Assembly: GCF_024505145.1 (NCBI RefSeq) | Contig: NZ_JANIAA010000019.1 | Coordinates: forward strand, 1 to 64,000 | Direction: 5' to 3' | Length of the DNA stretch: 64,000 nucleotides | DNA from: Streptomyces rugosispiralis | Lineage (GTDB): Bacteria > Actinomycetota > Actinomycetes > Streptomycetales > Streptomycetaceae | Shown here: positions 57,658 through 64,000 of the stretch, piece by piece | How the letters are laid out: every line of letters begins with the position of its first letter | Numbering within the stretch: the first letter of the stretch is position 1 | Notes under the pieces: model-generated | The model's input: the letters and a program-made list of their open reading frames with translations, nothing else | The model's database searches: none | Told to the model about the DNA's origin: nothing | Program-made: the position numbers and the translations under genes

Positions 57658-58119
57658 ATGGCAGAGCCCAGGATCTTCACCTCGCCCGATGAACTGCGGT
57701 CCGCGGTCGGCGAGGAACTCGGCCCCAGCGACTGGCTGGAGATCGACCAGAAGCGCATCGATCTGTTCGCCGAGGCGACCGGCGACCACCAGTGGATCCA
57801 TGTGGACCCGGAGCAGGCGGCCGCCGGTCCGTTCGGCACCACGATCGCGCACGGCTATCTGACGCTGTCCCTGCTGCCGTCGTTCACCCCACAGCTGCTG
57901 GGGGTCGAGGGCGTGCGCATGGGCATCAACTACGGGGTCAACAAGGTCCGCTTCCCCTCCCCCGTCCCGGTCGGCTCCCGGCTGCGCGCCACCGGCCGGG
58001 TCGTGGAGGTGGCGGAGGTCAAGGACGGTCTGCAGATGACGCTGACGGTGACCCTGGAGCGGGAGGGCGGCGACAAGCCGGTGTGCGTGGCGGAGTCCGT
58101 GGTCCGCTTCTACAGCTGA
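57658..58119 (+). CDS. MaoC-like (R)-specific enoyl-CoA hydratase
   Basis: A 153-residue hot-dog-fold hydratase. The hydratase motif is complete: FAEATGDHQWIHVD with the catalytic Asp and His, then AAAGPFGTTIAHGYLTLSLL. It adds water to enoyl-CoA with R stereochemistry. ATG at 57658 has GGGAGG 6 nt upstream. A candidate TetR site lies directly upstream, and the TetR gene itself is found 290 bp downstream on the other strand. Confidence 0.92.
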   Translation: MAEPRIFTSPDELRSAVGEELGPSDWLEIDQKRIDLFAEATGDHQWIHVDPEQAAAGPFGTTIAHGYLTLSLLPSFTPQLLGVEGVRMGINYGVNKVRFPSPVPVGSRLRATGRVVEVAEVKDGLQMTLTVTLEREGGDKPVCVAESVVRFYS

Positions 58120-58167
58120 CGGCTGATGACGACGGCTGACGGCGGCTGACGGCTGCGTATCGCCGCG

Positions 58168-58395
58168 CTACGGCCGCCGGTTCGCGGCGGTGACCGGCAG
58201 CCGCAGAGTGGCCGGCTCGAGTCCCCGCGCTGTCGCGGTGAGCGTGACGCGCCCGGGTGACGTGGCCGGGCGCAGGATCGCCCCGCCGGTCCACTCCGCG
58301 GCGCGTCGCGGGTCGGCCGCCGCTCGTGGGACGCCGAGCATCGCGAGCCCGACCGCTCCCGCGGCGCCCGCCGAATACGCGCGGCACGGTGACAT
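58168..58395 (-). pseudogene. Probable C-terminal remnant of a larger secreted protein
   Basis: The minus-strand frame contains GGAILRPATSPGRVTLTATA and RGLEPATLRLPVTAANR, which look like the C-terminal Ig-like end of a glycoside hydrolase (beta-galactosidase type). Nothing of the catalytic part precedes it; the upstream end abuts the TetR gene. I read it as a leftover fragment. Low certainty on the family. Confidence 0.35.
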
Positions 58396-58405
58396 CCGCG
58401 TCGTC

Positions 58406-59053
58406 TTACGGCCGTCCGTCCTGGTGCTCGCCGTGGGCCCCCACCATGCGCAGCACCAGGCCCGCGTAGAGGTCGCCGACCTCGTCGGGGGTGCTGCGCC
58501 CGGCGGTGTTGAACCAGCGGGCGACGTCGATGCACAGGGACAGCACCGCGACCGTGGTGCCGCGGACGTCCGCGACGTCGAAGACGCCCGCCTTCACCCC
58601 GTCCTCGATGATCGAGCGCACCGCCCCGTCCGTGGCCTTGCGGACCGCGATGACCTCGGCGTGGTGCTCCTCCGCGAGCGCGCCGAGCTCGTACTGCACC
58701 ACGCGCGCGGTCGTGTGGTGCTCGGCGTGCCAGCGGACGAACGAGCGGACCGCGTCGGCGAGCCGCTCGGCGGGGGTGCCCTCGCTGTCCCGCGCCCGCT
58801 CCACGATCGTCAGGGCGCGCTCATGGCCGACCTTGCTGATCTGGTAGAGCAGCTCTTCCTTGGTCTTGTAGTGGATGTAGAGCGCGGCCGGGCTCATTCC
58901 GGCGCGGCTGGCGATGTCCCGGGTGGTGGTGGCGTGGTAGCCACGCTCCGCGAAGGCGTGCACGGCGGCGCTCACCAGCCGCCGGGCGGCGTCGGGGGTG
59001 ATGTCGCCCCAGGGCTCGGCCTTGCCTCCGGTGTTCTTGGGCTCCGCGTCCAT
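58406..59053 (-). CDS. TetR-family regulator, probably of the MaoC gene
   Basis: A 215-residue TetR protein with helix-turn-helix LVSAAVHAFAERGYHATTTR and IASRAGMSPAALYIHYKTKE, and a C-terminal domain of the acyl-CoA-responsive type. An operator-like 15-mer lies just upstream of its own start and another in front of the MaoC gene. It probably regulates itself and MaoC. GTG at 59062 is an alternative start. Confidence 0.92.
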   Translation of the reverse strand: MDAEPKNTGGKAEPWGDITPDAARRLVSAAVHAFAERGYHATTTRDIASRAGMSPAALYIHYKTKEELLYQISKVGHERALTIVERARDSEGTPAERLADAVRSFVRWHAEHHTTARVVQYELGALAEEHHAEVIAVRKATDGAVRSIIEDGVKAGVFDVADVRGTTVAVLSLCIDVARWFNTAGRSTPDEVGDLYAGLVLRMVGAHGEHQDGRP

Positions 59054-59075
59054 GGCGGACACCCTACACGGAGAG

Positions 59076-59090
59076 TGAGCAAGCGCTTAG
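59076..59090. promoter_or_regulatory. TGAGCAAGCGCTTAG operator in front of the TetR gene
   Basis: A site with palindromic core AAGCGCTT, 23 bp upstream of the TetR start; its counterpart stands before the MaoC gene at 57619-57633. Autoregulation is likely. Confidence 0.6.
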
Positions 59091-59287
59091 GCCCCGTCCG
59101 GGGCTGCGGCGGACGCTCAGCGGGCCGCCGCCGTCTCAGTGCCCGCCCGGCCGGGAAACTCCGCGCCCACCGCCCGACCAGCGCTACGCGCGCTTCGCCT
59201 CGGGGGACGCCGTCTACTTCTCCGTGGTGCCGGAGACGGCCAGCGATGCGTGGCACTCCAGTGAAGGGGCAGACCGGGGCAGGAGCC

Positions 59288-59476
59288 TCAAGCGAAGTGC
59301 TCCGGGTTCGCCTTCAGGTGGCCGGTCGCCCACGCGTGCGCGGCGACCTGCTCGTCGCTGGGCTCCCCGGTCTGCCCACACACCGCGCACTGCATGGCGA
59401 ACGTGAGCGGTTCGGCGTCAGGCTCGGTGTCGGGGACGAGCTGGAACTCACGGAAACGGTACGTGGCCCGGATCAT
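59288..59476 (-). CDS. Small DUF7848-like zinc-finger-type protein (62 aa)
   Basis: The product starts MIRATYRFREFQLVPDTEPD and has CAVCG, then EQVAAHAWATGHLKANPEHF, a C2H2-like pattern. I recognise it as the DUF7848 type of small protein found near XRE regulators and integrative elements in Streptomyces. ATG at 59476 overlaps the stop of the preceding small gene (ATGA). It is the last of four overlapping tiny genes. Confidence 0.75.
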   Translation of the reverse strand: MIRATYRFREFQLVPDTEPDAEPLTFAMQCAVCGQTGEPSDEQVAAHAWATGHLKANPEHFA

Positions 59477-59631
59477 ACCCGCCCCCTTCCAGAGAGAGCG
59501 CTCCTCTTGCTGTGGTCGGGGTGGCGCTTGAGTAACACGGCACAGTCGGTGACCTTGCTCAGGTCCCCCGCCTGACGCGCCTCTTCCTGCTCGCGCTCCA
59601 GGCGGGCGCACTCCGCACAATTCGCGCTCAT
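59473..59631 (-). CDS. Small protein (52 aa) with TTA codon
   Basis: The product starts MSANCAECARLEREQEEARQ and continues with a basic tail; CAEC may bind metal. It overlaps both neighbours by 4 nt (ATGA). A Leu in CAVLLKRH is encoded by TTA, so translation depends on the bldA tRNA. No function known; genes of this kind go with mobile or XRE-linked regions. Confidence 0.68.
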   Translation of the reverse strand: MSANCAECARLEREQEEARQAGDLSKVTDCAVLLKRHPDHSKRSALSGRGRV

Positions 59632-59816
59632 GACACCCCGGCCGCTGACACCCCGGCCGCACGTCGTGCCTCTTCCAGCCGTCGCGCTATGTCGCACGAC
59701 TGGTCGGGCGTGCACGTCTGGCACTCGGCCCGGTGCATGAGGTACGCCGCTTGAAGTTGCTCAATGTCAGCGGCGCGGGGGTGTTCGGAGACTTCACGCT
59801 CAGGCAAGGCAAGCAC
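59628..59816 (-). CDS. Small protein (62 aa)
   Basis: The product has LPEREVSEHPRAADIEQLQA and two Cys pairs around HRAECQTCTPDQSCDIA, a possible metal site. GTG at 59816 lies inside the end of the upstream small gene, and the stop overlaps the next start. Such Cys-containing small proteins are typical of Streptomyces accessory loci. No specific function. Confidence 0.65.
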   Translation of the reverse strand: MLALPEREVSEHPRAADIEQLQAAYLMHRAECQTCTPDQSCDIARRLEEARRAAGVSAAGVS

Positions 59817-59982
59817 CCGCTGGACGAAGATCGTCCGGGCGTGCCTGACCTTCCTTGCTCCAGAGGTGGGGCATGAGCAGGGCGTACGGTCCGCCCCGGC
59901 AGAGGTGGACGCCTACGCGGTCGGTGGCCGTATCTCGTACCAGCGTCCCCACATTCGGGTGATCGTGGCTACTCTTGCGCAC
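59800..59982 (-). CDS. Small protein (60 aa), first of the micro-operon
   Basis: From GTG at 59982 the product reads HPNVGTLVRDTATDRVGVHL, then CRGGPYALLMPHLWSKEG, a pattern I have seen in short Streptomyces proteins next to XRE regulators. It overlaps the next gene by 17 nt. The promoter must lie in the 226-bp gap that separates it from the truncated XRE gene. Confidence 0.68.
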   Translation of the reverse strand: MRKSSHDHPNVGTLVRDTATDRVGVHLCRGGPYALLMPHLWSKEGQARPDDLRPAGACLA

Positions 59983-60118
59983 GGCTGCCTGTCCTTTCTC
60001 TCATGTGTGCAGGTGGCCCGCGCCCCCGGACGTTGGCCCGTCGCGGGGGCACCCTTGGGGGCGCACTGCACGTGCTCCATGAGCTTCGAGGCGGCAGACC
60101 TCCGAGAGAACCGCGAAC

Positions 60119-60150
60119 GGGGAACCCCGCAAGCCACTTTGGGGAACCCC
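60119..60150. promoter_or_regulatory. Two GGGGAACCCC sites, possible XRE operators
   Basis: GGGGAACCCC occurs at 60119-60128 and 60141-60150, 22 bp apart (two helical turns), between the micro-operon and the truncated XRE gene. That is the expected place for operators of an XRE-type regulator, although its own local gene is now broken. Confidence 0.4.
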
Positions 60151-60208
60151 ATCGCAGAGAACTCGGGGCTACCCTGGGGAGATCACTTCCGTCCTTGCTA
60201 GGCGGCTC

Positions 60209-60382
60209 ATGGACGAACGCGAGATGCAACGCGCCGGCTATCCGCTGACGATTCCTGACGTGCTGCTTCGGAGTGAGGCCATGCAACGGGCATGCGCCAC
60301 CCGCAACTTCCGGGAGATCTTCCGCCTCATCAACATGGGAAGGATCGCCAAAGTCAACCGGCATGGATCGCATCAGCGTTGA
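60209..60382 (+). pseudogene. Truncated XRE-family regulator (N-terminal 42 residues kept)
   Basis: ATG at 60209 encodes MDEREMQRAGYPLTIPDVLL, then RSEAMQRACATRNFREIFRL and IN. This is the exact N-terminal pattern of a frequent Streptomyces XRE family, which should go on into a helix-turn-helix. Here the sequence turns into unrelated residues and stops after codon 57. The DNA-binding part is absent, so the gene is a deletion remnant. Confidence 0.65.
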
Positions 60383-60470
60383 GACTATGGGAGAGTACAA
60401 GCCAGATGCTCTACCGGTAACGAATCCTCCGGCCCACCTCACCGTTACATCAGCCAGTTCGGGATTTGCT

Positions 60471-60605
60471 TTACCAGGTAGTGCCAACTCTCGTCGGACG
60501 GGGAACCTCCGGGGCGGAACCGCCCGGTGCCTTCGCCAACTCCGGGCCGTCGCTCTTGTTGCGCCGTCGGCGCTGGTCGCTGCGCTTCGGGACGGGCCCT
60601 GGCAT
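60471..60605 (-). pseudogene. Truncated phage terminase small subunit (44 aa)
   Basis: The minus-strand frame from ATG 60605 begins MPGPVPKRSDQRRRRNK, which I recognise as the characteristic start of actinophage small terminase subunits. These normally continue for over 100 residues. Here the frame ends at TAA (60473-60471) after GTTW. No other phage gene is adjacent, so this is a relic of a prophage or phage-derived element at a deletion junction. Confidence 0.6.
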
Positions 60606-60702
60606 GGTGTTGCCTCCCGTCAGTCAACCGAAGCTCGGACGACACGACCGTGAGAACCGCCTCTTCGCCAAGGGTGACGTCCTCGTCCGGTTGCGGGCCG
60701 CC

Positions 60703-61485
60703 CTACAGCGGTTCCGCCTCCGTCGCGGCGTACTCCTCGCGCAGGGTGTCCAGCACGGGATGGTCCGGGTCGAACTCCACCCCGTCGATCGACCGGATCG
60801 GCCGCACCCCCACCCCCGCGTTGAGCGCGAACGCCGCGCGCAGTTCGCCGAAGTGGTCGCGGGTGATCCGCTCGGTGTGCTGCGGGCCGCCGTGGCCGCG
60901 GCGGAGCAACTCCTGGGTGACGCCGGGCAGGCACGTGGCGTCCGGCCACAGCAGGCGGTCGCCGTCGAAGAACCCCACGTTCCAGGTCGCGCCCTCGGAC
61001 ACCGCGCCCCGCTCGTCCGTCAGCAGCACATCGTCGTAGCCGTCGAGCTGGGCCATGCGGCGCAGCCGCAACAGCCCGAACAGCCCGACGTGTTTGACCT
61101 CCGGCAGGTCGCGGCGGTGCGCGGCGGTGCGCACGCTCAGCGGCGGCAGCGAAGGGGCGGCGGCGGGCCGGGTGGTGACCAGGATCCGCGGCGTGGCCTG
61201 GGCCCCGGGCCGCTCCAGCCCGAGGTCGGGGTCGTACACGGTCACCCGGACCGTGAGCGGAACCGTGGCGTCCGCGACCGCGCGCCGGGCCAGTTCGCGG
61301 ATCCGGTCCCGGTCCGGTTCGGTGCCGAACAGCACCCCGCAGTCCCGTACCAGCCGGTCCAGGTGGAGGGACAGCCCGCGCACCCGCCCGTCCGCCACCC
61401 GCATGGTGGTGAAGTGGCCGTAGTTGGTCATGGCCAGCGCCGTCAGCTCGCGGATGCCCGCCGGTTCCCCGTTCAGCTCTGTCAT
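60703..61485 (-). CDS. Class IV aminotransferase-fold PLP enzyme
   Basis: A 260-residue fold-type IV PLP enzyme (branched-chain aminotransferase / ADC lyase group). The PLP Lys is in LPEVKHVGLFGLLRL; FLLTD-like DDVLLTDERGAVSEGATWNV and LPGVTQELL are the usual cofactor motifs. It begins ALAMTNYGHFTTMRV after a short lead. The substrate, an amino acid or aminodeoxychorismate, cannot be fixed from sequence. ATG at 61485 is 64 bp from the divergent DUF402 gene. Confidence 0.9.
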   Translation of the reverse strand: MTELNGEPAGIRELTALAMTNYGHFTTMRVADGRVRGLSLHLDRLVRDCGVLFGTEPDRDRIRELARRAVADATVPLTVRVTVYDPDLGLERPGAQATPRILVTTRPAAAPSLPPLSVRTAAHRRDLPEVKHVGLFGLLRLRRMAQLDGYDDVLLTDERGAVSEGATWNVGFFDGDRLLWPDATCLPGVTQELLRRGHGGPQHTERITRDHFGELRAAFALNAGVGVRPIRSIDGVEFDPDHPVLDTLREEYAATEAEPL

Positions 61486-61549
61486 GGGGCCAGTCTCGCA
61501 GCCGGGAGGGGGCGGCACGCCCGTGCGGCCACCGCATAGGATCGGGCCC

Positions 61550-62068
61550 ATGCCCGATCTCGTATCCGTCAACTACCGCAAGTACGACGGCACTCTGCAC
61601 TGGAACCTGCGGATGCGCAGGCTGGGCGAGGACGACCACGGCGTCTGGCTGGGGCTGCCCGGCGGCGCCGTCATGCGCAAGGGGTACGGCCCGATGGTGT
61701 CGCTTCCCTGCGCGCATGTGCTCCTCCTCCCGCGCGACGCGTGGTGGACCGCGGTGTTCAACGCCCCGCCCCGGGAGACCGAGATCTACTGCGACATCGC
61801 CACGCCTCCCGAGTGGCTCTCCTCCCACGAGGTCTCGATGGTGGACCTGGACCTCGACGTCATCCGCAAGCGGACGGACGGCTCGACCCTGATGGACGAC
61901 GAGGACGAGTTCGCCGAGCACCAGGTGCGGTACGGCTATCCGCCGGACGTCATAGCGGAGGCCGAGGCGGCGGGGCGGTGGCTGATGGACGCGGTCGACG
62001 GGCGCGCCGAGCCGTTCGGGGACGCCTCCAGGGCGTGGCTTGGCATGGTCGACGGCGAGCGCCGCTGA
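61550..62068 (+). CDS. DUF402 family protein (nucleotide phosphohydrolase-like)
   Basis: A 172-residue protein of the DUF402/FomD-like family: YRKYDGTLHWNLRMRRLGED, TAVFNAPPRETEIYCDIATP and VDLDLDVIRKRTDG contain the conserved acidic residues that bind metal and phosphate. Members hydrolyse nucleoside di- or triphosphates or related CMP-linked compounds. It stands alone, divergent from the aminotransferase. Confidence 0.87.
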   Translation: MPDLVSVNYRKYDGTLHWNLRMRRLGEDDHGVWLGLPGGAVMRKGYGPMVSLPCAHVLLLPRDAWWTAVFNAPPRETEIYCDIATPPEWLSSHEVSMVDLDLDVIRKRTDGSTLMDDEDEFAEHQVRYGYPPDVIAEAEAAGRWLMDAVDGRAEPFGDASRAWLGMVDGERR

Positions 62069-62086
62069 GACCGGCTCACCGCCGCC

Positions 62087-63394
62087 TCACCGGGGTCGCC
62101 GTCCCGTGCCCCGCCAGGCCGGGGACTCCTCCGTACGCCGTGTGACAGGCCGCTTCTCCGGCACCGGCCGGTCCCCGGCGGGATCCGCGGCCGGGCGGGC
62201 GCGCAGCGGCCGGACGGCTGTCGCCGCGGATATCAGGAGCAGCCCGCCCAGCATGACGAAGGGGGCGGCGGTGCCCGCGAGGCCGGCGAGCACACCGGCG
62301 GAGGCGGGCGCGGCCACCTGGCCGAGCCGGTTGCCGGTGAGCCGCAGCGCGAGGGCCGTGCTGCGCGCCCCCTCGGGGGCCGCCTGGACGACGGTGGTCA
62401 TCGACAGCGGCTGGCCGACGCCGAGGCAGAAGCCGAGCCCGGCCAGCAGCACCCCGAGCGCCCAGGCGGGCAGCGGCAGGGCGATGCCCGCGCACAGCAG
62501 CGCGGCGCCCAGACAGCTGACGGCCATCAGCACGGTGCGGCCCATCAGCCGGATCATCGGGGTCATCACGAGCCGGCAGGCCACCGTCGCGGCGGCGCGC
62601 AGGCTGAGCAGCACACCGACGACCGCGGGCGAGATACCGCGCTGTTCGCCGACGACCGGCAGATAGGCGGTGAGGATGTCCGTGGCGGAGAGCACGGCGA
62701 GGCTGATGAACATGCCGGAGGCGACGCCGCGGGTGGTCAGGATGGACCGTACCGAGACCTTGCGGGCCGGGGCCTGCTTGGCCGGCCCGGCCGCCGCCGT
62801 ACCGTCCGTACCGTCCGGGCGGCGCTCGATGCGCCACAGCGAGGTGACCGAGAAGGCCGCGAGGGCGGCGGAGACGAACAGCGCGGCGGCGCTGGTGCGG
62901 CCCATCGCCCCGTCGTGTTCGGAGACCACCAGACCGGCCGCGATGGGCCCGATGAGCTGGCCGAGCGAGGCGCCGATGGTGAAGTGGCCGAAGTTGCGGT
63001 CCTGGTCCTCGGGCGCGCTCTGGCGGGCCACGATGGACTGGGCGCCGATGACGAACGACAGATGGCCGAGGCCCATCACCCCGCTCCACGCGGCCATCGC
63101 GGGCAGCGATCCGGCCGTCCCGCTGAACGCGCAGCCGGTGGCGATGAGGGCGACCCCGATGGGCAGCAGCGGGGCGCACCGCCCGTGGTCGGTGCGGCGT
63201 CCGAGGGGTACGGCGGCGAACAGCGGCAGCAGGGCGTAGACACCGGCGATCACACCGATGGCACGGGCGTCGGCACCGAGCGCCAGCGCCCGGTAGGAAA
63301 CGGCCGGCCGCGCCATGCTCACCGCCCCCTGGGCGAACGAGAAGGCGATGACAAGGCGCAGCAGCCAGCCCCTACCGGGCTCCGAGATCTTCAC
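62087..63394 (-). CDS. MFS transporter
   Basis: A 435-residue major facilitator permease with about twelve membrane helices; the loop between helices 2 and 3 has PLGRRTDHGRCAP, the typical G-x3-D-R-x-G-R-like motif. A basic central loop separates the halves. The C-terminal 40 residues are hydrophilic. Drug or metabolite export is likely; substrate unknown. It lies 3 nt downstream of the CitMHS gene and may be co-transcribed with it. Confidence 0.92.
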   Translation of the reverse strand: MKISEPGRGWLLRLVIAFSFAQGAVSMARPAVSYRALALGADARAIGVIAGVYALLPLFAAVPLGRRTDHGRCAPLLPIGVALIATGCAFSGTAGSLPAMAAWSGVMGLGHLSFVIGAQSIVARQSAPEDQDRNFGHFTIGASLGQLIGPIAAGLVVSEHDGAMGRTSAAALFVSAALAAFSVTSLWRIERRPDGTDGTAAAGPAKQAPARKVSVRSILTTRGVASGMFISLAVLSATDILTAYLPVVGEQRGISPAVVGVLLSLRAAATVACRLVMTPMIRLMGRTVLMAVSCLGAALLCAGIALPLPAWALGVLLAGLGFCLGVGQPLSMTTVVQAAPEGARSTALALRLTGNRLGQVAAPASAGVLAGLAGTAAPFVMLGGLLLISAATAVRPLRARPAADPAGDRPVPEKRPVTRRTEESPAWRGTGRRPR

Positions 63395-63397
63395 GGC

Positions 63398-64000
63398 TCA
63401 GATGATGCCGAACGCCAGACCGGCGGCGAGCACCACCAGGGAGGTGAGCGCCGCCCATTTCACGGTGAACCGGGTGTGGTCGCCGAATTCGACCTTCGCC
63501 ATGCCGACGAGCACGTAGACGGCGGGGACCAGCGGGCTCGACATGTGCAGGGCCTGTCCGACGAGCGAGGCGCGGGCTATCTCCAGCGCGGAGACCCCGT
63601 GCGCGGCCCCGGCCTCGGCGAGGATCGGCACGATGCCGAAGTAGAAGCCGTCGTTGGACATGAAGTAGGTGAGCGGGAGGGACAGCACACCGGTGACGAT
63701 GGCCATGTGCGGGCCCATGCCCTCGGGGACGCCGTCGACCAGCCAGCGGGCCATGTGCTCGACCATGCCGGTGCCGGTGAGGACGCCGGTGAAGACGGCC
63801 GCGGCGAAGACCATTCCGGAGACGTTGACGACGTTCTCGGCGTGCGCGGCCACCCGCGCCTTCTGGTCCTTCATGTTGGGGAAGTTGACGGTGAGCGCGA
63901 CGGCGGCGGCCAGCAGGAAGAGGACCGGGATCGGCATGGTCTCGGTCACCATCAGGGCGAGCAGCGCGACGGTCAGGGCCGCGTTGAACCAGTAGAGCTT
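63398..64000 (-). CDS. CitMHS-family citrate:H+ symporter (C-terminal part, runs off right edge)
   Basis: The last 200 residues of a polytopic transporter of the CitMHS family (Mg2+-citrate or related complexes with protons). Recognisable segments are LTYFMSNDGFYFGIVPILAE, SPLVPAVYVLVGMAKVEFGD and NFPNMKDQKARVAAHAENVV, with several helices. The start lies beyond the window. It is followed after 3 nt by the MFS gene. Confidence 0.9.
   Translation of the reverse strand, partial: KLYWFNAALTVALLALMVTETMPIPVLFLLAAAVALTVNFPNMKDQKARVAAHAENVVNVSGMVFAAAVFTGVLTGTGMVEHMARWLVDGVPEGMGPHMAIVTGVLSLPLTYFMSNDGFYFGIVPILAEAGAAHGVSALEIARASLVGQALHMSSPLVPAVYVLVGMAKVEFGDHTRFTVKWAALTSLVVLAAGLAFGII

Noticed and set aside
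58203..58220. tRNA-like T-arm sequence (TCGAGTCCCCGCG)
   Set aside because: No acceptor, D or anticodon stems fit around it; no tRNA was found anywhere in the window.
59150..59290. Protein-like plus-strand segment RYARFASGDAVYFSVVPE
   Set aside because: It could be a remnant C-terminus, but it is too short, has no start, and no family could be named.

Overview
The window is high-GC actinobacterial DNA, most likely from a Streptomyces chromosome. The evidence is strong G/C bias at third codon positions, ATG/GTG start codons that overlap the preceding stop, TTA codons limited to a few regulatory or accessory genes, and typical Streptomyces families (an LmbU-type regulator, HicB-like RHH plus DUF4097, an ECF sigma operon, a SpoIIE phosphatase, DUF202, DUF7848-like small proteins and GC-rich dispersed intergenic repeats). 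No tRNA, rRNA or CRISPR array is visible.

Left end (1-5.8 kb): the edge of a nonribosomal peptide cluster. An NRPS adenylation domain runs off the left edge, followed upstream by its type II thioesterase. Then come a HicB-like/DUF4097 pair, an LmbU-family activator that carries a TTA codon, and a DDAH/arginine-deiminase-like pentein whose active site looks altered. At 6-10.8 kb lies kdpFABC (high-affinity K+ uptake), preceded by a 27-residue membrane peptide and not followed by kdpDE. An ECF sigma factor operon, a repeat-filled gap, and a divergent XRE/SDR pair follow (10.9-14.8 kb).

The most interesting block is 14.9-22.4 kb. It holds a CDP-alcohol phosphatidyltransferase, a BchC-like dehydrogenase, a PTPS homologue without its catalytic metal site, a glycosyltransferase, a methyltransferase, a flippase-like membrane protein, a RibD-type reductase without deaminase domain, a creatininase-family hydrolase and a GTP cyclohydrolase II. 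The cyclohydrolase has Met at the residue reported to switch the product from the riboflavin precursor to the formylated pyrimidine FAPy. Creatininase-family enzymes deformylate FAPy in archaea (ArfB) and RibD-like enzymes reduce the next intermediate (ArfC). The cluster therefore looks like a dedicated pyrimidine/pterin-type pathway that ends in glycosylation, methylation and membrane export. It resembles the S. coelicolor SCO6650-SCO6655 region; its end product is not known to me.

Middle (22.5-44.6 kb): a PaoABC-type molybdenum aldehyde oxidoreductase operon with an NmrA protein and a frameshifted small gene; a PAS/GAF/PP2C/HATPase signalling protein; an NmrA/AraC divergent pair; a glycan module (GT4, processive GT2, GH6 lipoprotein); a YedY-like molybdoenzyme with cytochrome b; a KstD-like flavoprotein; NUDIX and DUF202 proteins; and two oxidoreductases.

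Right (44.6-64 kb): an HxlR regulator, then an acyl-CoA module. That module has a phosphotransferase-type kinase and acyl-CoA dehydrogenase pair on one strand and SDR, acyl-CoA ligase and TetR genes on the other. Both operons carry the same operator-like sequence. Further on are a LysR regulator, a GHSFGG hydrolase, a secreted penicillin acylase, a MaoC/TetR pair sharing another operator, and a small decayed mobile region (four tiny overlapping genes, a truncated XRE gene, a truncated phage terminase small subunit). The window ends with a class IV aminotransferase, DUF402, an MFS permease and a partial CitMHS transporter.
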